From Pseudomonas sp. LB-090624 (GTDB lineage Bacteria > Pseudomonadota > Gammaproteobacteria > Pseudomonadales > Pseudomonadaceae): a DNA stretch of 64,000 nucleotides. The DNA is taken from assembly GCF_003205205.1 (NCBI RefSeq), contig NZ_QJRL01000006.1, forward strand, positions 159,262 to 223,261, read 5' to 3'. This document shows, piece after piece, positions 1 through 8,713 of this stretch (position 1 is the first letter of the stretch; each line of letters begins with the position of its first letter). The position numbers and the translations under genes were made by a program. The notes under the pieces are model-generated. The model did not search any database. It was given only the letters and a program-made list of their open reading frames with translations, and had not been told where the DNA came from.

Positions 1-204
1 CGGGATTTTCACCGTGGCCAAGGTCATCAGCGGTGCGCCGATCAGCACGCCGAGGGCATAGGCACTGACCAGCAGCCCGGCAGCAGGGATGGATACGCCA
101 AGGTCGGTGGCGATACTGGGCAACATGCCCATGGGGGCGAACTCGGTGACACCGATGCCGAAGGCACCGATGGCGAGTGCGACCAGGGGTGGATTGATAC
201 GCAT
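1..204 (-). CDS. MFS transporter, DHA1/AraJ-like (N-terminal part, runs off window)
   Basis: Only the first 68 residues are in the window; the gene continues beyond base 1. The start is the ATG at 204 (MRINPPLVALAIGAFG). The peptide shows the first transmembrane segment followed by TEFAPMG and a second hydrophobic stretch, which is typical of the AraJ/YdhP/NepI group of 12-TM drug:H+ or sugar/purine efflux carriers in the inner membrane. It is divergent from the LysR gene at 299, with 94 bases between them, so LysR control is plausible. Substrate cannot be told from this fragment. Confidence 0.8.
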   Translation of the reverse strand, partial: MRINPPLVALAIGAFGIGVTEFAPMGMLPSIATDLGVSIPAAGLLVSAYALGVLIGAPLMTLATVKIP

Positions 205-298
205 GGCAAGCTCCTTATCTATGCCGTGAATGCTACGATCTGCGTCGCAGGCGCACTAGAGTGCCTTTTTGCCAATCACCTTTGCTCACGAGGCACAA

Positions 299-1210
299 AT
301 GGACGTCAGTGGACGATCTGGAGAGATGGAGGTTTTTGCCAGGGTGGCGCAGGAGGGCAGCCTGTCTGCCGCCGCTCGGGCGCTGGGCCTTACACCCTCG
401 GCAGTCAGCCGTATCCTCGCGCGCACCGAACAGCGCCTGGGCACCCGCCTGCTGTTGCGGACTACCCGGGCGATCACGCTCACGCCCGAAGGTGAGGCGT
501 ACCTACTCGGGGCGCGGCGGGTGCTGGCGGACATGCAGGAAGTGGAACAGGCCGTCACCGACCAGGGCGTACCCCGCGGGCGCTTGCGGGTCAGTGCGGC
601 GCTAGGCCATGCCAGGCAGACCGTGGTGCCACTGCTGGCCGCGTTCAGCGCCCGTTACCCGCAGGTGCTCGTCGACCTTAGCCTCAGCGACGAAGTGGCC
701 GACATTCTCGGCGGCCAGGCCGACGTGGCGTTGCGCTTCGGCCGGCTGCCAGACAGCTCGCTGAGTGCCCGCGCCATTGGCGAAACCGGCCAGGTGGTAG
801 TGGCCTCGCCTGAGTACCTGCAGCGCTGTGGTACGCCCCAGGTGCCGGAGGACCTGGCCAGCCACAACTGCTTGCGCTTCAACTTTCGCCGGGCAGCGCC
901 CGACTGGCCATTCCGTCGCGACGGGCAGGTGTTTTGGTTGAAGGTGACCGGCAACATCGAATGCAGCAGCGGCGAAGCCCTGGCGCAGTTGGCCAGGCTG
1001 GGTGCCGGCGTGGCGCGCATCGGCACTTTTACCGTCGCGGACGACCTGGCCAGCGGGCGGCTGGTGCCGTTACTGGACGCGTACAACCCTGACGACCGCG
1101 AACCGATCCATGCGGTGTTCGTCGGCGGCCCGGCGATGCCGGCTCGGGTACGGGTGTTCGTGGATTTTCTGGTGGAGCAACTGACGGGCCATCAGCGCAC
1201 TGCTGGGTAG
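299..1210 (+). CDS. LysR-family transcriptional regulator
   Basis: This is a 303-residue DNA-binding regulator of the usual LysR length. The N-terminal winged helix-turn-helix reads EVFARVAQEGSLSAAARALG then LTPSAVSRILARTE. The rest is the periplasmic-binding-protein-like effector domain. The upstream TTG at 269 would add ten residues, but ATG 299 is preceded by CGAGG at a good distance and gives a normal N-terminus. It lies divergent from the MFS gene ending at 204 and about 100 bases before a 2-hydroxyacid dehydrogenase gene. The sequence resembles the CrgA/DmlR branch of LysR proteins. Effector unknown. Confidence 0.9.
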   Translation: MDVSGRSGEMEVFARVAQEGSLSAAARALGLTPSAVSRILARTEQRLGTRLLLRTTRAITLTPEGEAYLLGARRVLADMQEVEQAVTDQGVPRGRLRVSAALGHARQTVVPLLAAFSARYPQVLVDLSLSDEVADILGGQADVALRFGRLPDSSLSARAIGETGQVVVASPEYLQRCGTPQVPEDLASHNCLRFNFRRAAPDWPFRRDGQVFWLKVTGNIECSSGEALAQLARLGAGVARIGTFTVADDLASGRLVPLLDAYNPDDREPIHAVFVGGPAMPARVRVFVDFLVEQLTGHQRTAG

Positions 1211-1310
1211 GGGCGGCCAACGTTGCGCAGCAACGTCATGCAGGCCGATGTCGATAAAGGCTTGTTGGGTTATCTTGCCTACTTCACCGTACCGCCAAGG
1301 CCAGAACACC

Positions 1311-2285
1311 ATGCGCATTGTCATCCCGGACGATTATCAGGACGTGATTCGTACGCTCGATTGCTTCAGCCGTTTGCACGGGCACGAGGTCAGCGTGCTT
1401 CATGAGTGCCAGCCTGCCTCGCTGGACGAACTTGCCCAGCGCTTTGCCGAGGCCGACGCACTGGTGCTCACCCGCGAGCGCACGCGTATCGACGCGGCTT
1501 TGCTCGACCGCCTGCCCAGGCTCAAGCTGATCAGCCAGACCGGCAAGGTGTCCAGCCACCTCGACCTGGCCGCCTGCACGGCTCGCGGCATTGCCGTGAC
1601 AGAGGGGCGCGGCTCGCCGGTGGCGCCTGCGGAACTGGCCTGGACGCTGATCCTCAATGCCCGCCGGCAACTGGTGCCAGCCATCGATGCCTTCCGCCAG
1701 GGCCACTGGCAGGTCAACCTGGGCCAGGCGCTGGCAGGCCAGGTACTGGGTATATGGGGTTATGGCAAGATCGGCCAACGCCTGGCGCGGTATGCTCACG
1801 CGTTCGACATGCCGGTGCTGGTGTGGGGCAGCGACAGCAGCCGCGCCGCAGCCGAAGCCGATGGCCACCGTGCAGCCCCTTCACGCCAGGCATTTTTTGC
1901 CGACGCGGATATCGTCAGCCTGAATCTGCGCCTGTCGGAACAGACGCGGCACGGCGTCACTTTCGATGACCTGTCCTTGATGAAGCCCGACGCCCTGCTG
2001 GTGAATGTCAGCCGCGCCGAACTGCTAGCCCCTGGGGCCTTGCTGCAGGCCCTGGACGCAGGGCGCCCAGGCTACGCGGCGGTGGATGTGTACGAGCAGG
2101 AGCCGGTGCTCGACCCGGGTCACCCACTACTGCGCCACCCCCGTGTGCTCGCTACGCCGCACCTGGGGTATGTAGAGAAGAACGGCTACGAGCTGTACTT
2201 TGGCGATGCCTTCGACAACGTACTGGCATTTTTCGAGGGTGTACCGAAAAACGTTGCCAACCCCGAAGCGCTGGCTCGCAGCTGA
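1311..2285 (+). CDS. D-2-hydroxyacid dehydrogenase family protein
   Basis: This 324-residue cytoplasmic enzyme probably reduces a 2-oxo acid with NAD(P)H or runs the reverse reaction. The Rossmann motif is GIWGYGKIGQRLA in the middle of the protein. The catalytic Arg, Glu and His of the family are in NVSRAELL, VYEQEP and ATPHLGYV. ATG 1311 (MRIVIPDDYQD) is chosen over the in-frame start at 1248, because the family begins at this sequence and AAGG lies just upstream. Length fits the family. It may be controlled by the LysR gene upstream. The substrate cannot be inferred; phosphoglycerate dehydrogenase-like and glyoxylate reductase-like activities are both possible. Confidence 0.88.
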   Translation: MRIVIPDDYQDVIRTLDCFSRLHGHEVSVLHECQPASLDELAQRFAEADALVLTRERTRIDAALLDRLPRLKLISQTGKVSSHLDLAACTARGIAVTEGRGSPVAPAELAWTLILNARRQLVPAIDAFRQGHWQVNLGQALAGQVLGIWGYGKIGQRLARYAHAFDMPVLVWGSDSSRAAAEADGHRAAPSRQAFFADADIVSLNLRLSEQTRHGVTFDDLSLMKPDALLVNVSRAELLAPGALLQALDAGRPGYAAVDVYEQEPVLDPGHPLLRHPRVLATPHLGYVEKNGYELYFGDAFDNVLAFFEGVPKNVANPEALARS

Positions 2286-2366
2286 ACTGACGGACCGACA
2301 GGCCTGAGGGCGTTCGTCGTGACGCACGCGTACACTTGCCTTCAGCACAGCTTCAGGAGTTGTTCA

Positions 2367-3347
2367 ATGCCCTACCCTATCGAACAGAAACTGGTCATCG
2401 GCGTTGCCTCGAGCGCGCTGTTCGACCTTACCGTCCCCGACGACATCTACCAGACCCAGGGCGTTGAGGCTTACCGTCAGCACCAGCAGCAGAACCTGGA
2501 TGTGCCATTTCCCAAAGGCGTGGCGTTCCCATTCATTCGCCGCTTCCTGAGCATCAACCAGGCCTTCCCCGACCAGCTGCCCGTGGAGGTGGTGCTGCTC
2601 TCGCGCAACTCGCCGGAAACCGGCCTGCGGGTGTTCCGCTCGATCGATCATTACCAGCTGGACATCACCCGCGCAGCGTTCATGTCGGGCCGCTCGCCCT
2701 ACGAATACATCCCGGCGTTCAATGCTTCACTGTTCCTCAGTGCCAACGAACAGGATGTGCAGAAGGCCATCGACGCCAACTACCCAGCCGGGCGTGTACT
2801 GCCCACGCGCATCTACGATGACGAGATCGACACCGAACTGCGCGTGGCATTCGACTTCGATGGCGTGATTGCCGACGATGAAGCGGAGAGTGTGTTCAAG
2901 CGCGACAACAACCTGGATGAATTTCAGGAGCACGAACGGGCGCGCAAGGGCATCCCCCACTCGCCCGGGCCATTGGCAGACCTGTATCGCAAGCTCTCGC
3001 TCATCCGCATGCTGGAGGACCGTAAGCTGGCCGAGGATCCGGCGTACAAACGGATCCTGCGGATTGCCATTGTCACCGCGCGCAACGCGCCATCGCATGA
3101 ACGCGTGGTGACCACGCTGAAGGATTGGGGCGTGTCGCCGGACGAATGCTTCTTTCTCGGCGGGATGGAAAAGCCCAGGGTGCTGTCGATCCTGAAGCCG
3201 CATGTGTTTTTCGATGACCAGCGCAGCCACCTGCAGTCCCCTGCGGGGGATCTGCCGATGGTGCATGTGCCGTTCGGGGTGGCGAACAGAGGGTGTTCAC
3301 CTGAGCCAGAACTGCTGCAAGACGACGCATCATCGCCCGCGTCATGA
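2367..3347 (+). CDS. Cytosolic-type 5'-nucleotidase
   Basis: This is a 326-residue protein of the vertebrate-like cytosolic 5'-nucleotidase (NT5C1-type) family, which removes phosphate from nucleoside monophosphates. The start is ATG 2367 after AGGAG. The haloacid-dehalogenase-type nucleophile motif is FDFDGVIADD at about residue 170. Further conserved parts are LLSRNSPETGLRVFRSI and GRSPYEYI in the N-terminal half, and FFDDQRSHLQS near the C-terminus. The gene ends immediately before a degraded transporter remnant on the other strand. The last roughly 20 residues (after VPFGVANRG) look poorly conserved, so the C-terminus may have been altered by the neighbouring deletion. That last point is inference. 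Confidence 0.85.
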   Translation: MPYPIEQKLVIGVASSALFDLTVPDDIYQTQGVEAYRQHQQQNLDVPFPKGVAFPFIRRFLSINQAFPDQLPVEVVLLSRNSPETGLRVFRSIDHYQLDITRAAFMSGRSPYEYIPAFNASLFLSANEQDVQKAIDANYPAGRVLPTRIYDDEIDTELRVAFDFDGVIADDEAESVFKRDNNLDEFQEHERARKGIPHSPGPLADLYRKLSLIRMLEDRKLAEDPAYKRILRIAIVTARNAPSHERVVTTLKDWGVSPDECFFLGGMEKPRVLSILKPHVFFDDQRSHLQSPAGDLPMVHVPFGVANRGCSPEPELLQDDASSPAS

Positions 3348-3374
3348 ACCGTGGCGCACGCTGTGTGGGCCTGG

Positions 3375-3705
3375 CGCACGCCGCCAGCGCTACCACCGCC
3401 AGCCCAGGTGACGCTGCCAGCAGCAAGCCCCCCCCGCCCGCCGCCAGAATCCGCCCGGCGGCCAACATCCCGGTATAGGCAATGAAGACCGCGCGCCCCG
3501 CGTAACCTTTGTCCATCATGCGCCCGGTCAGGAACGAGCCTGCCGCGCCGCCCAGGTTGAACAGGATCTGCACCGCGCCTGCCTGCGGCCGGCTATAGCC
3601 CTGCCCGATCAACAACGATGGCAACCAGTTCAGCAGCATGTACAACACGGTGAGCGTGAAGAAGCAGGCCATCTCGGCTGCCTTGGGGCAAACCAAGTCA
3701 GCCAA
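3375..3705 (-). pseudogene. Remnant of MFS aromatic-acid transporter (AAHS-like)
   Basis: A minus-strand open frame encodes about 110 residues that read like the middle of an AAHS-family (4-hydroxybenzoate/hydroxyphenylpropionate type) permease. The recognisable part is FFTLTVLYMLLNWLPSLLIG followed by YSRPQAGAVQILFNLGGAAG and the loop GRMMDKGYAGRA. There is no start, no N-terminal half and no C-terminal half; the frame then runs out of recognisable homology into the antisense of the nucleotidase gene. It faces a MarR remnant just beyond 3750. I read the pair as the residue of a lost aromatic-acid uptake and control unit. Confidence 0.75.
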
Positions 3706-3749
3706 TTTGTTATCTCAATTAACTATCATGAAAATTACCTTTCCTTTAT

Positions 3750-3977
3750 CCGGCACAGTTCTCGGCACTGGCGGTGATCGAGCGAAACCCGGGGTTGATG
3801 CAAGCAGACCTGGCCCGCTCGCTCTCTTATGGGATATTTCTCAGCAAGGCCGGGGAAGCCTTGCTCAAGGAGCTGAAGCAAATTGCCAGCGACAGCGACC
3901 GCGAGGCGACAGCGGCGCTGGATGATGAGGAACGCGGGCAGTTGTTGCGGTTGTTGACGAAGATCTATCAGGATTGA
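3750..3977 (+). pseudogene. Remnant of MarR-family regulator
   Basis: The frame reads PAQFSALAVIERNPGLMQAD then LARSLS, the start of a MarR winged helix, and then jumps to SKAGEALLKELKQIASDSDR and the typical C-terminal LLTKIYQD. The recognition helix and wing, about 30 residues, are missing between SLS and SKAGE. There is no in-frame start upstream: a TGA sits at 3729. The gene is therefore broken at both its 5' end and its middle. A short GTG-initiated 67-residue frame (3774-3977) exists but would lack DNA-binding ability. It neighbours the MFS remnant on the opposite strand. Confidence 0.78.
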
Positions 3978-4026
3978 AGTGCCAACCCGCATTGCAACCA
4001 AGACGCCAACACTGAGGAGCCAGCGC

Positions 4027-4797
4027 ATGAGCCTGATCCCCAACCTTGCAGACAAGGCCGATGTATTGATTTGCGGTGCCAGCCAGGGCATTGGCCTGGC
4101 GCTGTGCAGCGCACTGCTGGCCCGGCGTGATGTTCGCCAGGTGTGGGCGGTATCACGCCACGCCAGCACCAATGAGGCACTACTGGCGCTGGCCAGGGCA
4201 CATGGCGAACGCATGCGGTTGACGGACTGCGATGCCCGCGATGAAGCAGCGCTCGCAGGCCTGGCACGTGAGGTGGGCCGTGCCTGCGAGCACCTGCACC
4301 TGGTCATCAGCACCTTGGGCATACTGCATCAGGACGGCGCCAAAGCCGAAAAGTCGTTGGCCCAGCTGGACCTGGCGGGGTTGCAGGCCGGTTTCGCCAC
4401 CAATACCTTCGCGCCGATCCTGCTGCTCAAGCATTTGCTGCCCCTGTTGCGCAAACAGCCCGCCACATTCGCCGCACTGTCGGCCAGGGTCGGTTCGATC
4501 GGCGACAATCGCCTGGGGGGCTGGTACAGCTATCGTGCGAGCAAGGCGGCGCTGAACCAGTTGCTGCACACGGCGAGCATCGAACTGAAACGCCTCAACC
4601 CTGGCGCTACTGTACTGGCGCTGCATCCGGGCACCACCGACACCGCGCTGTCGCGCCCCTTCCAGGGCAACGTACCGGAGGGGAAACTGTTTGACCCGGC
4701 GTTTGCCGCGCAGTGCGTGATAGAGCAGGTAGCACGGCTAGGGCCGGCGGAGAGTGGCAGTTTCTGGGGGTGGGACGGCAAGCGGATAACGTGGTGA
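4027..4797 (+). CDS. SDR-family NAD(P)-dependent oxidoreductase (CsgA-like)
   Basis: This 256-residue short-chain dehydrogenase/reductase has the cofactor motif GASQGIGLA at about residue 18 and the active-site pair YRASKAA. Between them is STLGILH, in place of the usual NNAG. The pattern resembles the C-signal/CsgA-like and sniffer-type SDR branch (ARVGSIGDNRLGGWYSYR). The start ATG 4027 follows GAGGAG at the right distance; the earlier GTG at 3979 overlaps nothing useful. It is convergent with a small lipoprotein gene, with a strong hairpin between them. Substrate unknown. Confidence 0.87.
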   Translation: MSLIPNLADKADVLICGASQGIGLALCSALLARRDVRQVWAVSRHASTNEALLALARAHGERMRLTDCDARDEAALAGLAREVGRACEHLHLVISTLGILHQDGAKAEKSLAQLDLAGLQAGFATNTFAPILLLKHLLPLLRKQPATFAALSARVGSIGDNRLGGWYSYRASKAALNQLLHTASIELKRLNPGATVLALHPGTTDTALSRPFQGNVPEGKLFDPAFAAQCVIEQVARLGPAESGSFWGWDGKRITW

Positions 4798-4807
4798 AGA
4801 TCAGAAC

Positions 4808-4842
4808 CCTCGGCCGGGCGTGCTGTTGCCACCCGGCCGAGG
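4808..4842. terminator. Perfect 11-bp stem between convergent genes
   Basis: CCTCGGCCGGG (4808-4818) pairs perfectly with CCCGGCCGAGG (4832-4842) around a 13-base loop. It lies 11 bases after the SDR stop and before the stop of the convergent lipoprotein gene. There is no clear T-run on either side, so it may be a transcript-end stabiliser or a weak bidirectional terminator. Confidence 0.6.
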
Positions 4843-4867
4843 CAGTGCGTTCCATCGCGGGGGCAGC

Positions 4868-5032
4868 TTAGCGCGGGCCGCCGCCCTGATGGCCGCCATA
4901 GCCACCGCCACCACCACCGTGGCCCCCACCGTGACCACCGCCACCACCCGGCGGCATGAACATCCAGCAACCCGACAAGGCGGATACCAGCGCCGCAACC
5001 AGGGCTGCGCGGAAAAGGTGTTTCGACTTCAT
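4868..5032 (-). CDS. Small Gly/His-rich lipoprotein
   Basis: This 54-residue product starts at ATG 5032 (MKSKHLFRAALVAALVSALS) with GGAG upstream. The signal peptide ends in a lipobox, LSGC, so Cys22 should be lipidated and the mature peptide anchored in a membrane. The mature part is only about 33 residues: WMFMPPG followed by Gly-rich repeats with His, such as GGGHGGGHGG and GGHQGGGPR. No domain is recognisable. Similar tiny glycine-rich lipoproteins are common in Pseudomonas and have no known role. The His residues could bind metal, but that is a guess. Confidence 0.72.
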   Translation of the reverse strand: MKSKHLFRAALVAALVSALSGCWMFMPPGGGGGHGGGHGGGGGGYGGHQGGGPR

Positions 5033-5205
5033 TGGAACGCTCCACAAGGCTAGATCTGCTGCCCGCCGTTGACCGGTGCGGCAGCGGGCGGATTCTAGAG
5101 GTGCGGGATGATGGCACGGGGAAACTTTGCATATCTTTACAGTCACCGCGGCGACCGGGCGACGGGCCGGGCCCCTGGGGGCCATCCTGATCAGAACACC
5201 CGGTG

Positions 5206-6261
5206 CTAGTAACCGGTCATCTCCAGATACCCGCGCCCACCCGAACTCCCGCTCAAGCGCACCGGCCCCTCCCAATACGGGAACCGTGTCTGCATCCACG
5301 CCTGCGGCTCCACGGCCTCGGCCTGCACATCCACCCCATGCCCCGGCACCTGCACCCGCCAGCGCACCGGTACGCGCTTACCGTTGCCCTGCCTTGCCCA
5401 GGCCAGCGCCTGCAGCTGGATCTGTGCGCCGTGCAACGCAACCACCTCACCCAGCGGCCCAACCCAGGTCCCGGCGCGATAGGCCTCCCCCTGCGCCTCA
5501 CGCACCTGAAACAGCATCAGCTTGGCGCCACTGTCCAGGTGCAGCGAGAACCAGTCCCAGCCTGCCTGACCGGCTGCCAACGGCTGGCTGCTCCATTCCC
5601 GGTCCAGCCAGGCCTGGCCGCTGACCGCGATACACTGGCTGCCGCGCTGAACATCACCCTGCACCTGATAGAAAGGCTGGCTGTAATAATACGAAGCCTG
5701 CCCCTTGCCAGACTTCTCGCTGTAGCCCTGCGCCCCATGCAGCACCAGCGGCCGCTCGCTGTGGAGGTGGAGGCGGTAGCGGAAACCCTCACCATCCGCG
5801 GTCATTTGCAGGTTGTCGACAGTGTCCGCGCCCTGCAGCGACCAGCCATTGATCCACGCCCGAAAGGGCTCGGCCTGCACCCCGGCCTGGCCGATACCGC
5901 CACGCGCCAGGGTTTCAGCCGATTGATGGCCGCCCGGGCCAGTCAACGCCGCGTGCCCCATCCACAGGTTCGGGCTGTTCCAGTCGCCGGTTTCCGGACC
6001 GGGGCGCAAGGCTGAGCGAAACAGCGTCCACTGCACGCCCCAGTCACGCCCTTGGGCGTCCTTGAGGTTGGCAGTGATGTACCACCACTCGATGCGAAAG
6101 CCATCGTGGGCGCCGTGGTCGCGAGGGAATACCAGGCGATGCTCGCGGCTCACCTGGCTGAACCCGCTCGCCTGCTGCCCAAGCCCGGCATAGCTCTGCG
6201 GTGCCGGCTGATCACACCCGCACAGTATCCCGCAGAGCAACAGCCAGGCATTAGGTTTCAT
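5206..6261 (-). CDS. Lipocalin-like lipoprotein, CrtC/AttH-type
   Basis: This 351-residue exported protein has a lipoprotein signal (MKPNAWLLLCGILCGC) and the CrtC/AttH lipocalin-like fold. Typical elements are FPRDHGAHDGFRIEWWYITA near residue 50, WTLFRSAL, WMGHAALT, and SGQAWLDREWSSQPLAAGQ with the DW-x-S motif (GWDWFSLHLDSG). Despite annotations as carotenoid hydratase or hydrolase, AttH-like proteins have no proven enzyme activity. The gene overlaps the end of the permease gene by 11 bases, which suggests translational coupling. It should act in the cell envelope with the ABC transporter upstream. ATG 6261 is preferred to TTG 6267. Confidence 0.87.
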   Translation of the reverse strand: MKPNAWLLLCGILCGCDQPAPQSYAGLGQQASGFSQVSREHRLVFPRDHGAHDGFRIEWWYITANLKDAQGRDWGVQWTLFRSALRPGPETGDWNSPNLWMGHAALTGPGGHQSAETLARGGIGQAGVQAEPFRAWINGWSLQGADTVDNLQMTADGEGFRYRLHLHSERPLVLHGAQGYSEKSGKGQASYYYSQPFYQVQGDVQRGSQCIAVSGQAWLDREWSSQPLAAGQAGWDWFSLHLDSGAKLMLFQVREAQGEAYRAGTWVGPLGEVVALHGAQIQLQALAWARQGNGKRVPVRWRVQVPGHGVDVQAEAVEPQAWMQTRFPYWEGPVRLSGSSGGRGYLEMTGY

Positions 6262-8713
6262 CGGCAAACGGCCTCAAGAGTTCGCGCGGCTGGCGACGCG
6301 CCAATTGCCACAGCGGCCAGGCACTGGCCAGCAGGCTGGTGAGCAGGCCCAGCAGGGCCAATTGCAGCAATTGCGAGGGGAACACGTAGAGCGGCAAGCG
6401 CCAGCCAAATGCCTGCACGTTCACCACCGCGACCAGGCACCAGGCCAGCAGCAGCCCCAACGGGATCGCCAGCAGCACGGTGAGGCCACTGAGCATGAGT
6501 GCCTGGCCCAGGCTCAGCCAGACCAGCCGTGCGCGCCGCACGCCCAATGCCCACAGCGGCGCCAACTGGCTCAGCCGGGCCTGGCCAAGGGTCAGCAGGT
6601 TGATGAACAGCGCCACACCGGCCACGCCCAGGGTCAGGCTGTTGAGCGCGGCAGTGGCGGCAAACGTACGGTTGAACACATCGGTCGACCAGCGTTTCAG
6701 CCGTGCCTGCTCGACCACGCGGCTGTCGTCCAGGTTGAAGCGCCGTTGCAACTCGGCCTTGATGGCTTGCCCATCGTCAGTAAGCAGGTCCACGCTCAAC
6801 CCTGCCAGGGTTGCGCCTGGCCAATGCTCACGCAGCCAGCGGGCATTGACCAGCACATGCCCTTTGGGGTTGCCGTAGTCGGCGTAGATACCCACGACAG
6901 TCAGGGCTGGCGAATGGGGTGCTGGCAATGCAAGGCTGTCGCCCAGTCGCAGTTTCAATCGCCTGGCCAGTTGCTCACTGAGCATCACCGCGTGCCCGCT
7001 GGCCAATAGTGCCCAGGCGCGAGGCTGTTGTTCCAGCAACGGCCAGCGGGTTCGATAGACCGGGTTATCGACGATGCCCTGGGCCTGCACCGGCCAGCCT
7101 TGCAGCTGCATTTCGCCACGCCAGCCAGGCAGCACCACGCTGACCGCAGGTTGCTGCCCAAGCCACTCGGCCATCTGCAAACCCTGGTCAGTATCGCGTG
7201 GAGTCAGGTACAGGTCGGCGGACAGGCGCTGGTCAAGCCAGCCAACAAAGGTCTTGCGAAAACCCTCGGTCATGCTGCCCACGCCAACGCTGGCGGCCAA
7301 TGCCAGCAACAAGGCCATCAGCGCCAGGCTCAGCGCGGGTAGCTGCTGACGGCTGTCGGCGACGAACCATTGCGCCAATGGCCGACGGCAAAGGCGCGCC
7401 AGCCCGGCCAGTACCCGGTCGAGCAACGCTGGCAACAACAGCGCCGCCGCCAACAACAGCGCAGCCAGCATGGCGAAGGCGTTTGGCAGGCTGTCGCCGA
7501 GCACGCCACAGCCCAAGGCCAGCAGCAGCAACAGGCCCGCAGCTGATGCCTGACGTTTCAGCCATGGCCCCTGCGCCGCTCGCCAGGCCTGAGGTTGTGC
7601 CAGCGCCAGTAACGGTAAACGGGCCGCACGCAATACGCTGCCTACCCCGGCCAGCAATGCCCCCGTCACGCTCACCAGCAACCCCGCCAGCCACCACCCC
7701 ACGGGCAGGCTCAAGGTGCCCGCGACCTGCGCGCCGTAAAGGCCGCGCAAGCTGGCGGACACATCGGGCAGCAACCAGGCCGCCAGGGCGTAGCCACTGG
7801 CCACCCCGGCCAATCCGCCCAGCACGGCGAACAGCCCAAGCTCCAGCGCCAAGGCACACAGCAGGGTGTTCAAGCTCACACCGCAGGCGCGCAGGTTGCG
7901 AATCAGCCCCCGCCGCTGCTCCAGCGCCAGGCCGATCGCGGCATGGGTGATGAACAGGCCGACGACGAACGCCAACAGGCCAAGGGCAGTCAGGTTGAGG
8001 TGAAAGCTGTCGGTCAGGCGCTGCAAACCGCCGTCGTCTTGCCGGGGTTGCAGTTCAAGGTAAGGCGCGATATTGGCAGGCAACGGCCCTGCGTTGCCTG
8101 CCAATAAAAGACGCGACAACTGCCGAGGTGCCTGCAGCAACGCCTGCGCGTGGCCGATATCGACCACGATCACTCCGGGCGCCAGTTCAGGTTGCAGGAT
8201 CAACGGTGGCAGCGAGTGCCCTTCGCTGTCGTGTGCCACCTGCCCAGCGTTCATGTTCAACTGCCGCAAGGTGTCTGGCCCAACCCAGGCTTGCCCGGGC
8301 ATGCCGATGAACGCCAGCAGGTCGAATGCCTGTGGCTGCACGCCGGCAACGCTGCTGGCCGGTGGCAGGCTCAACGGCTCGATGCCGATCAATCGCACAC
8401 TGCGAGTGGGCTCACCAGGCAGGCGCAACCGCCCTTCCAGCACCGGCGTCACCGCCCAGCCCTGACTGCGCAGTTGCACGTACAGCGCCTGGTCAAAGCG
8501 CTCGCCATGGCGCGGCAGCAATTGCGCCTGCAGCGGCCCTGCCAGCACCGCGCTGGCCCGAGCGTAGTCGCTGCGTGCCTGGCTGTTCAGTGCCTGCACA
8601 CCGCTCCACAGCGCCGTGGCCAACCACAGGCCGGTAAAAATGCTGAAGCACTGCACACGATGCCGCCGCCAGTGGCTGAGCAGCGCCAACACCGCCAGCG
8701 ACAACAGCCTCAT
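6251..8713 (-). CDS. FtsX-like ABC transporter permease, long fused form
   Basis: This 820-residue inner-membrane protein carries two FtsX/MacB-type permease cores. An N-terminal TM (LAVLALLSHWRRHRVQCF) is followed by an extracytoplasmic domain and then a TM cluster at about residues 240-480. A second extracytoplasmic domain follows, and a last three-TM cluster contains WALGVRRARLVWLSLGQAL. It seems to combine in one chain what is split in the Att system into two permeases. Its ATG (8713) overlaps the ATPase stop by one base (TGATG), and its own end overlaps the lipoprotein start. The expected role is ATP-driven movement or release of lipids or lipoproteins, as in the Lol/Mac group; that is inference. 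Confidence 0.87.
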   Translation of the reverse strand: MRLLSLAVLALLSHWRRHRVQCFSIFTGLWLATALWSGVQALNSQARSDYARASAVLAGPLQAQLLPRHGERFDQALYVQLRSQGWAVTPVLEGRLRLPGEPTRSVRLIGIEPLSLPPASSVAGVQPQAFDLLAFIGMPGQAWVGPDTLRQLNMNAGQVAHDSEGHSLPPLILQPELAPGVIVVDIGHAQALLQAPRQLSRLLLAGNAGPLPANIAPYLELQPRQDDGGLQRLTDSFHLNLTALGLLAFVVGLFITHAAIGLALEQRRGLIRNLRACGVSLNTLLCALALELGLFAVLGGLAGVASGYALAAWLLPDVSASLRGLYGAQVAGTLSLPVGWWLAGLLVSVTGALLAGVGSVLRAARLPLLALAQPQAWRAAQGPWLKRQASAAGLLLLLALGCGVLGDSLPNAFAMLAALLLAAALLLPALLDRVLAGLARLCRRPLAQWFVADSRQQLPALSLALMALLLALAASVGVGSMTEGFRKTFVGWLDQRLSADLYLTPRDTDQGLQMAEWLGQQPAVSVVLPGWRGEMQLQGWPVQAQGIVDNPVYRTRWPLLEQQPRAWALLASGHAVMLSEQLARRLKLRLGDSLALPAPHSPALTVVGIYADYGNPKGHVLVNARWLREHWPGATLAGLSVDLLTDDGQAIKAELQRRFNLDDSRVVEQARLKRWSTDVFNRTFAATAALNSLTLGVAGVALFINLLTLGQARLSQLAPLWALGVRRARLVWLSLGQALMLSGLTVLLAIPLGLLLAWCLVAVVNVQAFGWRLPLYVFPSQLLQLALLGLLTSLLASAWPLWQLARRQPRELLRPFADET

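Noticed and set aside
3774..3977. 67-codon GTG-initiated frame as a functional small protein
   Set aside because: It is the C-terminal piece of a MarR protein with its recognition helix deleted, best read as a pseudogene.
5206..6261. Assignment as carotenoid 1,2-hydratase
   Set aside because: No carotenoid genes are present; the CrtC label reflects fold similarity only.
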